In this document: positions 21,066 through 29,900 of the stretch, piece by piece | Position numbering within the stretch: the stretch's first letter is position 1 | Layout of the letters: every line of letters begins with the position of its first letter | From: a bacterium | Lineage (GTDB): Bacteria > Spirochaetota > UBA4802 > UBA5550 | Direction: 5' to 3' | Assembly (NCBI GenBank): GCA_024224995.1 | Contig: JAAENB010000039.1 | Coordinates: forward strand, 1-52,994 | Length of the DNA: 52,994 nucleotides | Translations under genes and position numbers: made by a program | Notes under the pieces: model-generated | What the model saw: only the letters and a program-made list of their open reading frames with translations | What the model was told of the DNA's origin: nothing | Databases searched by the model: none

Positions 21066-23082
21066 TTTCCAAAAATAAAATTACATAAGCATCATTAAAT
21101 TTTGTTTGCGAATCAATAAACATTTTATTATTGCACGTATTTGCTATTCGCAACGAATTACTTCCATCTCCAACACCATTCGAAGTATTCTTATACCAGC
21201 TGCCATGATTTTTTCCACTGGCTGCCGCGATTTTATTGGCATTAATCTCTATTTCGTTTGAAATCCGCATATAAGAGGCTGGGTTTGGTTTTGGACTAAT
21301 TGTTATATGATTTCTTGATGAGAAAAATTTTACAATATCATTCACTCTCCTGTAATCAAAGGCTCCTTTTTTTCCTGATTGTTTCAAAAGTCCCGCCATG
21401 CCTGCTAACAATTGCCCTGAATCTTCAATGTGCCTGATCATAAAATTCTTTTGTATATCATCCTTCGCGATTGTTGATTTAATTGCAAAACGGCCGTTAT
21501 GAGTCATATAGGCGATAATACCTTTTTTGGTGTCATTGATTCTTTTAATGACATCATTGATTGTATCATTTGTCTTATAATCAATCCGGAAAAAATTTTC
21601 ATGTTTATCATTTGTTACAAAAGTTACCGTTCCATTGATGCCGATCCAAGATGACGGGTTGAGTCTATTTTCCCCGGATACTTTATAAATTGCCGTGTTC
21701 TCTTCTATTCCATCATTATTCAGGTCATAATTACCTTCCGGATTATCACCCATTATTTCATGATTGAAAAAATTAATATTTGTTTCTCCATACAGATCAA
21801 ATCCATCTTTATGCATCTCATTTACCAGGTCTATAAGATCAAGTGTAAATAAATTTAGATTATTTATTATTTCATCTATCCTTGCCGCAACATCTTTATC
21901 TACTTTTCCCCGTAGGTCATTGAAATGATTATACAGCTGCCGTATTTCAACAGTTAGATCGATAGCCCGTTCTTTCGCGGCTTCCCGCACTGATGATTCT
22001 TCCGGATAAATAGAAACTTCATGCCAGCCGTTCCAAAACGCATAAAGCCGCTCCGCGAGAGTTACGCATGAAGGAAAACTTTTCGTTTTGAACCGGTGTT
22101 GTAATAATTTAATTCTATTCTTTCTGGCGATGATTGATGAGTAATGCTTTAAAACATTATCAAGAGCTAAATCCATAACACCAAGATCCCGCCCTCCAAC
22201 CAGTTCCGGATCGTTCCTTTTTAAATCATCTCTAAGCATCATTGCCGCACCAAAAATTGAAAGGCCGCGAATAGTTACTGTTGGATCAATATTATTTGGA
22301 GGAGTTGGTGATCTTGAATCAATCAGTCCAAGATCAGTTAAAACGCTTCCGGTTCCCACATTTTCCAGCCAGATTTGATGAGGAACGATTGTTTCCAGGA
22401 TAAGATTATTCCTGCCTCCTTTGGATGCCCGGACGTTTACTGTTGTATTATTTATTTTGTCAATAATTCTATCCGGAGTATCCCCCGCTGAAATATTTAT
22501 TTCTATTCCATCAATTCTAATTACCTGGTTCTGTGGAGAGCGATAACCGGAAGCATTCATGGAAGATGACAAAATTTGGTTTGTTCCCCAGAATATTTCA
22601 TTTCCGGGGACGTTCGCTGTTATATACATATCTTTTGCAATCTGTCTTTTTATGTTACCGGTATTTCCTCTGTATTCAACTCTAATTATGGCCCCTTCAT
22701 CATACACCGCCAGGAATGGAGTTTCTTTTGTTTCATGTCCCCCAAAAATATATTTTCCTGAATCATCTTTCGCGTTCGCTACAGTAATCATTTCCTCTAT
22801 AAGATCATCAATCTCAATTGAAATATTATTTTTTTGATTGGCATTAAATGTGCAATGTCCGCCCTGGACAGTAAGGACACGCAAGCGTTGAAGAATTTTT
22901 ATCATGGATTTAACACGATGTTCTGCAGTTCCTAATTTTATTTCGGCATCATTTATATGCTTACGATATAAATCAGTTTGCGACATTTGCATTTGATACA
23001 GCATCCGGTGAATTTTATTATCACCAAATCCCGGGCTGCTAATAATAATAAAACATAGTATTATTAAAAATTTTCTTAACAT
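21061..23082 (-). CDS. Sec-targeted FlgL-FlgK chimera
   Basis: The signal peptide (LRKFLIILCFIIISSPGFG) takes the place of the N-terminal D0 helix of hook-associated proteins. Residues about 20-340 read as spirochaete-type FlgL (RLRVLTVQGGHCTF, KYIFGGHETKETPF, NVPGNEIFWGTNQI, VPHQIWLENVGTG). Residues about 350-665 read as FlgK: FWNGWHEVSIYPEE, LVNEMHKDGFDLYGETNINF, GNYDLNNDGIEENT, MIRHIEDSGQLLAGMAGLLK and a final GDGSNSLRIAN. The FlgK part lacks most of its middle, jumping from the first helical domain to the NEMHKDGF block, and lacks the C-terminal D0 helix. FlgL and FlgK are normally exported by the flagellar type III system as separate proteins. This one should instead go to the periplasm or beyond. 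It is 15 bases after the FlgL-like gene, so likely one operon. Function unknown. Confidence 0.8.
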   Translation of the reverse strand: MLRKFLIILCFIIISSPGFGDNKIHRMLYQMQMSQTDLYRKHINDAEIKLGTAEHRVKSMIKILQRLRVLTVQGGHCTFNANQKNNISIEIDDLIEEMITVANAKDDSGKYIFGGHETKETPFLAVYDEGAIIRVEYRGNTGNIKRQIAKDMYITANVPGNEIFWGTNQILSSSMNASGYRSPQNQVIRIDGIEINISAGDTPDRIIDKINNTTVNVRASKGGRNNLILETIVPHQIWLENVGTGSVLTDLGLIDSRSPTPPNNIDPTVTIRGLSIFGAAMMLRDDLKRNDPELVGGRDLGVMDLALDNVLKHYSSIIARKNRIKLLQHRFKTKSFPSCVTLAERLYAFWNGWHEVSIYPEESSVREAAKERAIDLTVEIRQLYNHFNDLRGKVDKDVAARIDEIINNLNLFTLDLIDLVNEMHKDGFDLYGETNINFFNHEIMGDNPEGNYDLNNDGIEENTAIYKVSGENRLNPSSWIGINGTVTFVTNDKHENFFRIDYKTNDTINDVIKRINDTKKGIIAYMTHNGRFAIKSTIAKDDIQKNFMIRHIEDSGQLLAGMAGLLKQSGKKGAFDYRRVNDIVKFFSSRNHITISPKPNPASYMRISNEIEINANKIAAASGKNHGSWYKNTSNGVGDGSNSLRIANTCNNKMFIDSQTKFNDAYVILFLEK

Positions 23083-23097
23083 ATAAAAATCCGGCTT

Positions 23098-24123
23098 CTA
23101 TTTTTTTAAGTATTTAATCTTGTTCCGTTTCGCTTTTATTAATGAATAGTGCATCAAAACATTATCAAGAGCTGACTCTAAAATGCCAAGATCCTGTATT
23201 CCAAGACGCGCTGAATCGTTCCTCGCTAAATCATCCCTGATCTGAATTGCCATTTCAAAAATCGATACGCCGCGAATAGATACTGCAGGATTAATATTAT
23301 TTGCCGGACTTAAAAATTTCGGATCAACCAGTCCAAGATCAGCCAAAACGGTTCCGCTTCCCATGTCTTCAAGCCAGACTTGATGAGGAATTGTTGTTGT
23401 TAAAATGAGATTATTACGGTTTCCAATGGACGCCTTGACATTTAATTTAGCATTATTTATTTTATTGACAATCATATTCAGGTTACCGCCTGGAGAAATA
23501 TGGATCTCTGTCCCATCAATTTTAATTACTTGATTCACTAAAGATTCATATTTTGAGGAATTCGTGCTAGACAATAAGACCTGGTTTGTCGCCCAGAATA
23601 TCTCGTTCCCGGGTATATTTACGGTTATATATACATCCTTTGCGATTTCTCTTTTTATTTTACCGATATTCCCCCTATAATCAACTCCAATTGCCGCGTC
23701 TCCTTGATTACCTGCACTTAGAGTCTGATATATCGGGATGAATGGAACTCTTTTTGTTTTATATCCTCCAAAAATATATCTGCCTAATTTGTCTTGTGCG
23801 TTTGCAATATCAATCATCTCCCGGAGAAGCTGTTTTACTTCAATCGCAATAAGCCTTCTTTGATGATAATTGCACGTACCATGCGCGCCTTTTAAAGTAA
23901 GTACGCGCAGGCGTTGAATAATTCTAACAATATATTTTATTTTAAGTTCTGCCGTTCTTAATTTCAACTCCGCGTCATATATATGCTTAACATAAAAATC
24001 CGTTTGAGACTGTTGTATGCGAGAAAGCTTTTTACCAATAGTATCTTCACCCGGAACCGGGCTGCCGATAATAAAAACGAGGCCTATTATTATTTGAAAT
24101 TTAAAAAAATGATTCTTTGGCAT
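23098..24123 (-). CDS. Sec-targeted FlgL-like protein
   Basis: The ATG has AGGA upstream. After a signal peptide (FFKFQIIIGLVFIIGSPVPG) the remaining 315 residues follow spirochaete FlgL: RLRVLTLKGAHGTC, YIFGGYKTKRVPF, VNIPGNEIFWATNQV, TIPHQVWLEDMGSG and ALDNVLMHYSLIKAKRNKIK. It ends at residue 341, where FlgL would enter its C-terminal helix, so both terminal D0 parts needed for filament assembly are missing. It is a close paralogue of the FlgL half of the downstream chimera, implying tandem duplication. No other flagellar gene lies in the window. It may be a periplasmic adhesin or cap-like protein derived from hook-filament junction parts; that is speculation. Confidence 0.8.
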   Translation of the reverse strand: MPKNHFFKFQIIIGLVFIIGSPVPGEDTIGKKLSRIQQSQTDFYVKHIYDAELKLRTAELKIKYIVRIIQRLRVLTLKGAHGTCNYHQRRLIAIEVKQLLREMIDIANAQDKLGRYIFGGYKTKRVPFIPIYQTLSAGNQGDAAIGVDYRGNIGKIKREIAKDVYITVNIPGNEIFWATNQVLLSSTNSSKYESLVNQVIKIDGTEIHISPGGNLNMIVNKINNAKLNVKASIGNRNNLILTTTIPHQVWLEDMGSGTVLADLGLVDPKFLSPANNINPAVSIRGVSIFEMAIQIRDDLARNDSARLGIQDLGILESALDNVLMHYSLIKAKRNKIKYLKK

Positions 24124-24235
24124 ATAAAAATTCCTGCGTTATTGCGTTATTATATATATCGGAATTTTATATTTTCAGATTAATAATAAAATTTACCCGG
24201 GTTTTTAATTAACTATTTTTTCTTCATAGTTTTCA

Positions 24236-25411
24236 CTAAGCGGCATTCCCATAATTGCTCTCCCGTAGTTTGTCTTCAATAAATCTTTGCATCTCTTCTT
24301 TCCCCGGCAATTCCAGCTGATACATGGAGACAAAAAGATTATTATCCATGCCGGCCAGGGCGTATTCCATTAGCGCGTTATCCTTGTTTGTGCAAAGCAA
24401 AATTCCAATTGGCGGGTTATCCCCTTTCGTCATCATGTTCCTTTTATACCAGGAGACATAGGTGTTGAGCTGTCCAATATCTTCATGATTAAACTCAGAA
24501 AGTTTCAGATCTACAAGCACATGACATTTGAGAATCCGGTGGTAGAACACCAGGTCTACAAAATTATACTTATCACCAATAAGAACTCGCTTTTGTCTGG
24601 CTTCAAAACAAAAACCATGTCCCAGCTCCAATAGAAACTCCTGAATGTTGTCCAACAATTCGTCTTCAAGGTGTGACTCGCTCATCACTTCTCTGGCTTT
24701 TAATCCGAGAAATTCAAATACATAGGGATCCCGTATATTTAAAGATGCCTCTACCTGCTCTGCCGTTTGATGAGCCAGCTCTGATAGTTTTTCTTTATTG
24801 AGAGAAAGACCGGACCGTTCGTAGTACAGACTGTTTATCTGACGTTTTAATTCCCGGACCGACCAGTTGCCGCGTATGCATTCAACTTCATAGAATGTTC
24901 GTTTGGTGTCGTCATCAATAGCAATAAGTAAATCCAGGTGGCTGAATGAGAGTTTAAAAACAAGATTATTTTGGTGTTTTAATTGGGGAGACACCGTCTC
25001 CCCAATTAAAACATGCTCATTCAACCTGAGGTCCGCTTCCAATTGGGGAGACACCGTCTCCCCAATTAAAACATGTTCATTCAACCTGAGATCTGCTTTC
25101 AATTGGGGAGACAGTGTCTCCCCAATTTGCGGGTATACCTTATAAAGCTGTCGATAACGGTTTAGTTCTCTCTTCTGGGTACGAGGAATATCGCTTAAAG
25201 ATTGAGAAAGTTTTTCAATTAACTTATCCCCATATTTGGCTCTATCACTCCCTAAAATCTCATATTTATGAATATATCCGCCAATAAGCCAATTTCGCAA
25301 AGTCAAACTGACATTAACTGCAGAACTTGCTTGTTTACTTAACTCCTTATCAACCTGTTGAATACCGGCAATCAGGCCATTGAAATCCATATTGTGTTTT
25401 TTGTTGTTCAT
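24236..25411 (-). CDS. YhcG/DUF1016-type PD-(D/E)xK nuclease-domain protein with internal repeats
   Basis: ATG with AAGGGGG upstream. The N-terminal DUF1016_N helices (LRNWLIGGYIHKYEIL-like) and C-terminal DUF1016 nuclease-like domain are well conserved: YEVECIRGNWSVRELKRQI, FEFLGLKAREVMSESHLEDE, GHGFCFEARQKRVLIGDKY, then the PD-(D/E)xK-type FVDLVFYH and VLVDLKLSEF. In this family the fold is predicted to bind or cut nucleic acid, and members are often found with mobile elements or restriction loci. Between the two domains sit nearly three copies of a 20-residue unit (IGETVSPQL then ADLRLNEHVL), encoded by a 60-bp repeat carrying a palindrome. Typical homologues do not have this insert. It follows rhuM on the same strand after 85 bp. 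Confidence 0.88.
   Translation of the reverse strand: MNNKKHNMDFNGLIAGIQQVDKELSKQASSAVNVSLTLRNWLIGGYIHKYEILGSDRAKYGDKLIEKLSQSLSDIPRTQKRELNRYRQLYKVYPQIGETLSPQLKADLRLNEHVLIGETVSPQLEADLRLNEHVLIGETVSPQLKHQNNLVFKLSFSHLDLLIAIDDDTKRTFYEVECIRGNWSVRELKRQINSLYYERSGLSLNKEKLSELAHQTAEQVEASLNIRDPYVFEFLGLKAREVMSESHLEDELLDNIQEFLLELGHGFCFEARQKRVLIGDKYNFVDLVFYHRILKCHVLVDLKLSEFNHEDIGQLNTYVSWYKRNMMTKGDNPPIGILLCTNKDNALMEYALAGMDNNLFVSMYQLELPGKEEMQRFIEDKLRESNYGNAA
24981..25127 (-). repeat. three palindromic 60-bp tandem repeats inside the DUF1016 gene
   Basis: Perfect 12-bp arms AATTGGGGAGAC/GTCTCCCCAATT with a 3-base loop occur at 24981-25007, 25041-25067 and 25101-25127, exactly 60 bases apart. The intervening sequences are also near-identical. 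The period is 20 codons, so gain or loss of a unit keeps the reading frame. The loop of the third unit differs (AGT instead of ACC). Confidence 0.92.
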
Positions 25412-25496
25412 ACGTTCCCCCTTATTAATAGAGCATCATTTTAGGGGAAAAAGTAACAAACTTTTTTTGGGAAAAGGGAAAAAATTGAAGTTTATG

Positions 25497-26519
25497 CTAT
25501 TTCACATCTTTTTTATCTGTAATACGCTTTATCTCTTTATCAAAATCAGAAAGATAGTCTTTATCCTGTTGAATCCGGTAATCCTTATATTCCTGTTCAG
25601 CCTTGAGTTTGGCTTCCAACGCACTGACTTTGCCCTTATCCTGCAATATCGGATAACTCGATAATTCCAAAAAATTATGCAAAAATTCAATCCAGTCCGT
25701 CATTTTCATTACAATCTGACGCTGCGCTCTGTTTTCCGCCAGATCAAGATATGCTGAGACGATCTGGTTCAGTTCCTTGATGTGGGCTTCACTCAGATAG
25801 TTCTTAGCAACGGCAACATCGGATTTTAAAATTTTACCCTCCGGCGCGTGTTTCCAGTTGGTCAGGCCCATGTGAAGTTTAGCAGCATCTGCTGAATCAT
25901 AAATCATTTCAGCTGCTGTTTTTCCGGTGATTGCCCAATGCAGTTTGTTCTGGACCGCAGCGAAAAAGTCTTTTGAAACAGGTGAGTTTTTATCATAATC
26001 TGCGGAGAGGGCATATATATCAGTAATTTTTTGATAAAAGCGCCGCTCGCTTACACGGATTTCCCGGATACGTTCAAGGAGTTCATCAAAATAATCTTTC
26101 CCAAAGACCCGGCTGCCCTGCTTGAGGCGTTCATCGTCCATTACAAAGCCTTTTATGATGTATTCTTTCAAGGTTTTGGTAGCCCAGATACGGAACTGTG
26201 TGGCCTGGTAGGAGTTTACACGGTAGCCTACGGAGATTATGGCGTCGAGGTTGTAAAAATCAAGATTTCTTGCGACCTGTCTTTTGCCCTCTTCTTGAAC
26301 TACTCGAATTTTTCGAGCAGTTGCTTTTTCATCCAGTTCACCGGACTTAAAAATCTCTTTCAGATGATACGTAATAGTATGACTCTCAACACCAAAAAGT
26401 TGGCCCATAGCTTTCTGCGTAAGCCACACGGTTTCATCCTGTAAGACAACATCAACATGAATGTCTCCATCTGCTGAGGTATAAAAAAGAAAATTTTGAT
26501 TTGTCATACTATTATTCAT
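25497..26519 (-). CDS. rhuM: RhuM-family protein
   Basis: The protein shows the RhuM arrangement: an N-terminal HTH-like part (VWLTQKAMGQLFGVESHTIT), FYNLDAIISVGYRVNS, then FRIWATKTLKEYIIKGFVMD and a C-terminal helical region with NFLELSSYPIL. RhuM was first named in a Salmonella pathogenicity island and its molecular role is not established; members often lie near restriction-modification or defence genes. The frame is open from 26564, but the ATG at 26519 has AAGGAG 8 bases upstream and fits the family start. It is paired with the YhcG-like gene, which suggests a small accessory or defence-related module. Confidence 0.88.
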   Translation of the reverse strand: MNNSMTNQNFLFYTSADGDIHVDVVLQDETVWLTQKAMGQLFGVESHTITYHLKEIFKSGELDEKATARKIRVVQEEGKRQVARNLDFYNLDAIISVGYRVNSYQATQFRIWATKTLKEYIIKGFVMDDERLKQGSRVFGKDYFDELLERIREIRVSERRFYQKITDIYALSADYDKNSPVSKDFFAAVQNKLHWAITGKTAAEMIYDSADAAKLHMGLTNWKHAPEGKILKSDVAVAKNYLSEAHIKELNQIVSAYLDLAENRAQRQIVMKMTDWIEFLHNFLELSSYPILQDKGKVSALEAKLKAEQEYKDYRIQQDKDYLSDFDKEIKRITDKKDVK

Positions 26520-26938
26520 GAAGCGAAACTCCTTCTTTATTATATTCAACGCAGGATTAAGCACTTATCAAATGTATAGGTCAATTTAACCGGCTATATG
26601 TTTTGGTCAAGAAAAAAATAATTTCAGGAGGGAAAAACAACAAAAAACCCCTCAATTTTTCATATATTATTTAAAAATACCCCCCAAAAAACCAAAAAAA
26701 ACCCAATTTCCCATATCTAAACGCCGTAACATCTCAAAAACTAATGGACAAATAACTTGATTTTCGTATGATTACCCCCTTATAATCAGAAAGAAAGTGT
26801 AAATGTGACGGGTAGCACCCAGCAAGCATTAATTCTGCATTGGCCTCATCCTTTCCCAAAAAAGATGATAAGATAATAAATGAGGGTCATATTTTCATAT
26901 TAACCGGAAACAAGTTACCATACATGGAGGAAATATAA
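26520..26938. other. intergenic region between rhuM and the dehydratase activase
   Basis: No gene is seen. The divergent region holds an A/C-rich tract at 26641-26712 (on the minus strand, runs of G and T such as GGGGTTTTTTG), the strong plus-strand promoter at 26757-26786 and a leader of about 145 bases without a recognisable riboswitch. A minus-strand TTGACC/TAAATT pair could serve rhuM but is weak. Confidence 0.6.
26757..26786 (+). promoter_or_regulatory. promoter of the CoA-dehydratase activase gene
   Basis: TTGATT (26757-26762) and a consensus TATAAT (26781-26786) with an 18-base spacer. The start codon is about 150 bases downstream, giving an unusually long leader for this window. Confidence 0.65.
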
Positions 26939-29900
26939 ATGTATAATTTAGGAATCAATATTGGGTCATCGAGCATAAAAGCCGTTCTCCTGGAGGGCAA
27001 AAAGATGCTATGGCAAAAAGTTGTGGACCATGAAGGAGATTTTCTGGAAACCCTGAAAAATACACTGGCAGAGAGTAATCTGCCCGAAGATGTACAGGGA
27101 ATCGTAACCGGAACAGAAGGCCGGTATCTACTCCACATGAACAACGTCATTGAATCGATATGTGTAGAAGAAGCGCTGTCGCGGCTGGAAGAAAATGTAG
27201 ACGCTGTAGTCTCTCTTGGCGGCGAGGACTTTGTAGTATATACAATAGACTCGGACCAAAAAATAATAACCAGTTTTTCCGGAAACAAATGCGCGTCCGG
27301 AACAGGAGAATTCTTCAAGCAGCAGCTGGGCCGGATGGATATGGACCTGGGCGATGTGGCAAAAACATCTTCCGACTGTAAAGTCTGTTCACTATCTGCC
27401 CGGTGCTCGGTATTCATGAAAAGTGACTGTACTCATAAACTGAATAAAGGAGAGGCCACAAAGGGCGATATCGTACTTTCCTTAACCGATGTCATGGCAA
27501 CCAAAGTGGTAGACTTTCTAAAAAGAGCCCGGTTGAAAACAGGACGGGTACTACTGGCCGGCGGCGTAACCCGGAACCAGCACCTGGTAAAATTCGTAAA
27601 AGAAAAACTGCCGGAAGTAGAATTTATAATACCGGAAGAAGCATCTTATTTCGAAGCATACGGCGCGGCACTACTCGCTGAAAAATCAGGAAGCGCCATA
27701 CCGCAGCTTGATGAATTATACAAGGCGCATAACATTGAATTTGATACATACAGCAGCCTTGAAACCGCAGAAGGAAAGATCACTTATGTAGAGCCCAAAA
27801 AAGGGAAAGCAACACCGGGACGGGAATACATACTGGGAGTAGACGGCGGATCAACAACGACCAAGGTGACCTTGATAGATTACGAGACCGACGAGATCGT
27901 AGCATCATATTACGGCCGGACACATGGCGACCCCGTAGCATCGGTAAAAGAATGTTTAAGAGAAGTAAAGAAACAACTAAAGGAAGATATTGGAGATGAA
28001 AAAATTAATATTTCTCTTGTATCAACAACGGGATCTTCGCGGGAGATCTTAGGGGTTTTTCTTGAAACCCCGGCGGTTTATAACGAGATTATCGCCCATG
28101 CCGTAGGAACAACATATTTTAAACCGGAAATCGATACCATATTTGAAATAGGCGGACAGGATGCCAAGTATGTGCTCCTCAAAAATAAGGTACCCATTGA
28201 CTATGCCATGAATGAAGCCTGCTCCGCGGGAACGGGTTCCTTTCTTGAAGAGTCCGCCTCGGGCGACCTGAATATCACCGATGTCAAAGAGATAGGAGAA
28301 ATCGCGGTACAGGCAGATGCTCCGTTAAAATTCGGAGAGCAGTGTTCGGCCTTTATCAATTCCGATATACGAAAAGCAATCCAGCAGGGAGCAACAAGGG
28401 AAGATATTACTGCGGGAATTATCACCTCAATTGTATCGAACTATCTTAACCGGGTAGTAGGAAACAGGACTATTGGTGATAACATAGTATTGCAGGGCGG
28501 GGTTGCCCTGAATAAAGCGGTACCCCTGGCATTTGCCATGCTGCTGGACAAAGAAATCACCATACCGCCAAACCCGGAACTTCTTGGCTGCTTTGGCGTA
28601 GGGCTCCTTGCCAAAGAAAAATGCGCCGACGGATTTATCCAAAAAGGCAGTTACGACATAGACACCATTATCAATTCCGAGATCGTTTATGAAAGAGAAT
28701 TCGAGTGTAAGGCGTGTGATAACTACTGCCCAATCCGTGTGCTGAACGTAAACGGCAACAAGTATATGTTTGGCGGCAGGTGCAACAAGTACACCAACAT
28801 GAGAAAAAAGAAGAATTTTGATGATGCAAAAGTCTTTAATTATATAGATAGACGGGACGAGTTACTATTCACTGAATGCGCTCCGAACAAAGAAACCTTT
28901 GTTAAAAAGAAAGATATTGTAGTAGGAATGCCAAAAGCATTCTCAATCTATACCCTGTGGCCGCTCTATTCCTGGTTCTTTCATACTCTTGGAATAGAAA
29001 CAAAGATCTCCGAAGAGATATGCCATGAAGGTATAGCCCGGACCGAAGGTTCTTACTGTTTTCCAGCGGAAATAGCCCACGGAGCAGTACAGGATATTGT
29101 TAATGCCGGCCATGATTATATTTTCTTACCCCACTTCAGGGATCTGGAAAGTTATGAAGAGCATGGAAACGCGAACTTCTGTCCCATTACCCAGGGCTTG
29201 CCGTATTATATCAAAAAAGCCTTTCCTGAAGTACCGGAAGAAAAACTGTTAACTCCCGTAGTCAGTTTTATGTACGGAGATAAAAAGGCGCTTGAGTCTT
29301 TTGTAGAAATGGGTAAACAGTTAAATGTTTCTGAAAAAGACGTTAAAAACGCGTTTAAGATTGGTGTTGAAAAACAAAAAGAATTCTGGAAAAAATACCG
29401 TGAAACAGGAGTGGAAGCACTGCAAAAAGCAAGAGAACTGGATCAGCCGGTTATAGCCGTTCTTGGCAGACCGTATAATGCTTTTACTCGTGACGCGAAT
29501 ATGGGTATTCCCGTTAAATTTACCAGCCGTGGATATTCAGTAATTCCTTTTGATATGCTGCCCTTTGAAGATTGTGAAATATTCGACAATATGTACTGGT
29601 ACTATGGCCAGCAGGATATGAAGGCCAGTGTAATGCTCAAAGATGAAGACAATATCTTTGTTACGTTTGTATCAAACTTTTCATGCGCTCCGGACTCGTT
29701 TATGCTCCATTATATAAAATGGGTCATGGGCACAAAGCCCTTTCTTATCCTGGAACTCGACTCTCATTCAGCAGATGCCGGGGTAGACACCAGGGTTGAG
29801 GCCTTCCTCGATATTATTGAAGGATACAAATCCAAACTGGAAGTTGTTAAGGAAGAACGCTACGACAATGGGCTGCGCTTTATCAACAATGGTAAAGACA

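Noticed and set aside
21061..24123. Ordinary flagellar hook-filament locus
   Set aside because: Both proteins have signal peptides, lack D0 helices, one is a fusion, and no other flagellar gene is adjacent.
24981..25127. Possible short CRISPR array
   Set aside because: Only three units, the intervening sequences are also repeated rather than unique, and the repeat is in frame inside a conserved protein.
26787..26938. Riboswitch in the 145-base leader of the dehydratase activase
   Set aside because: No conserved riboswitch core or convincing paired structure could be recognised.
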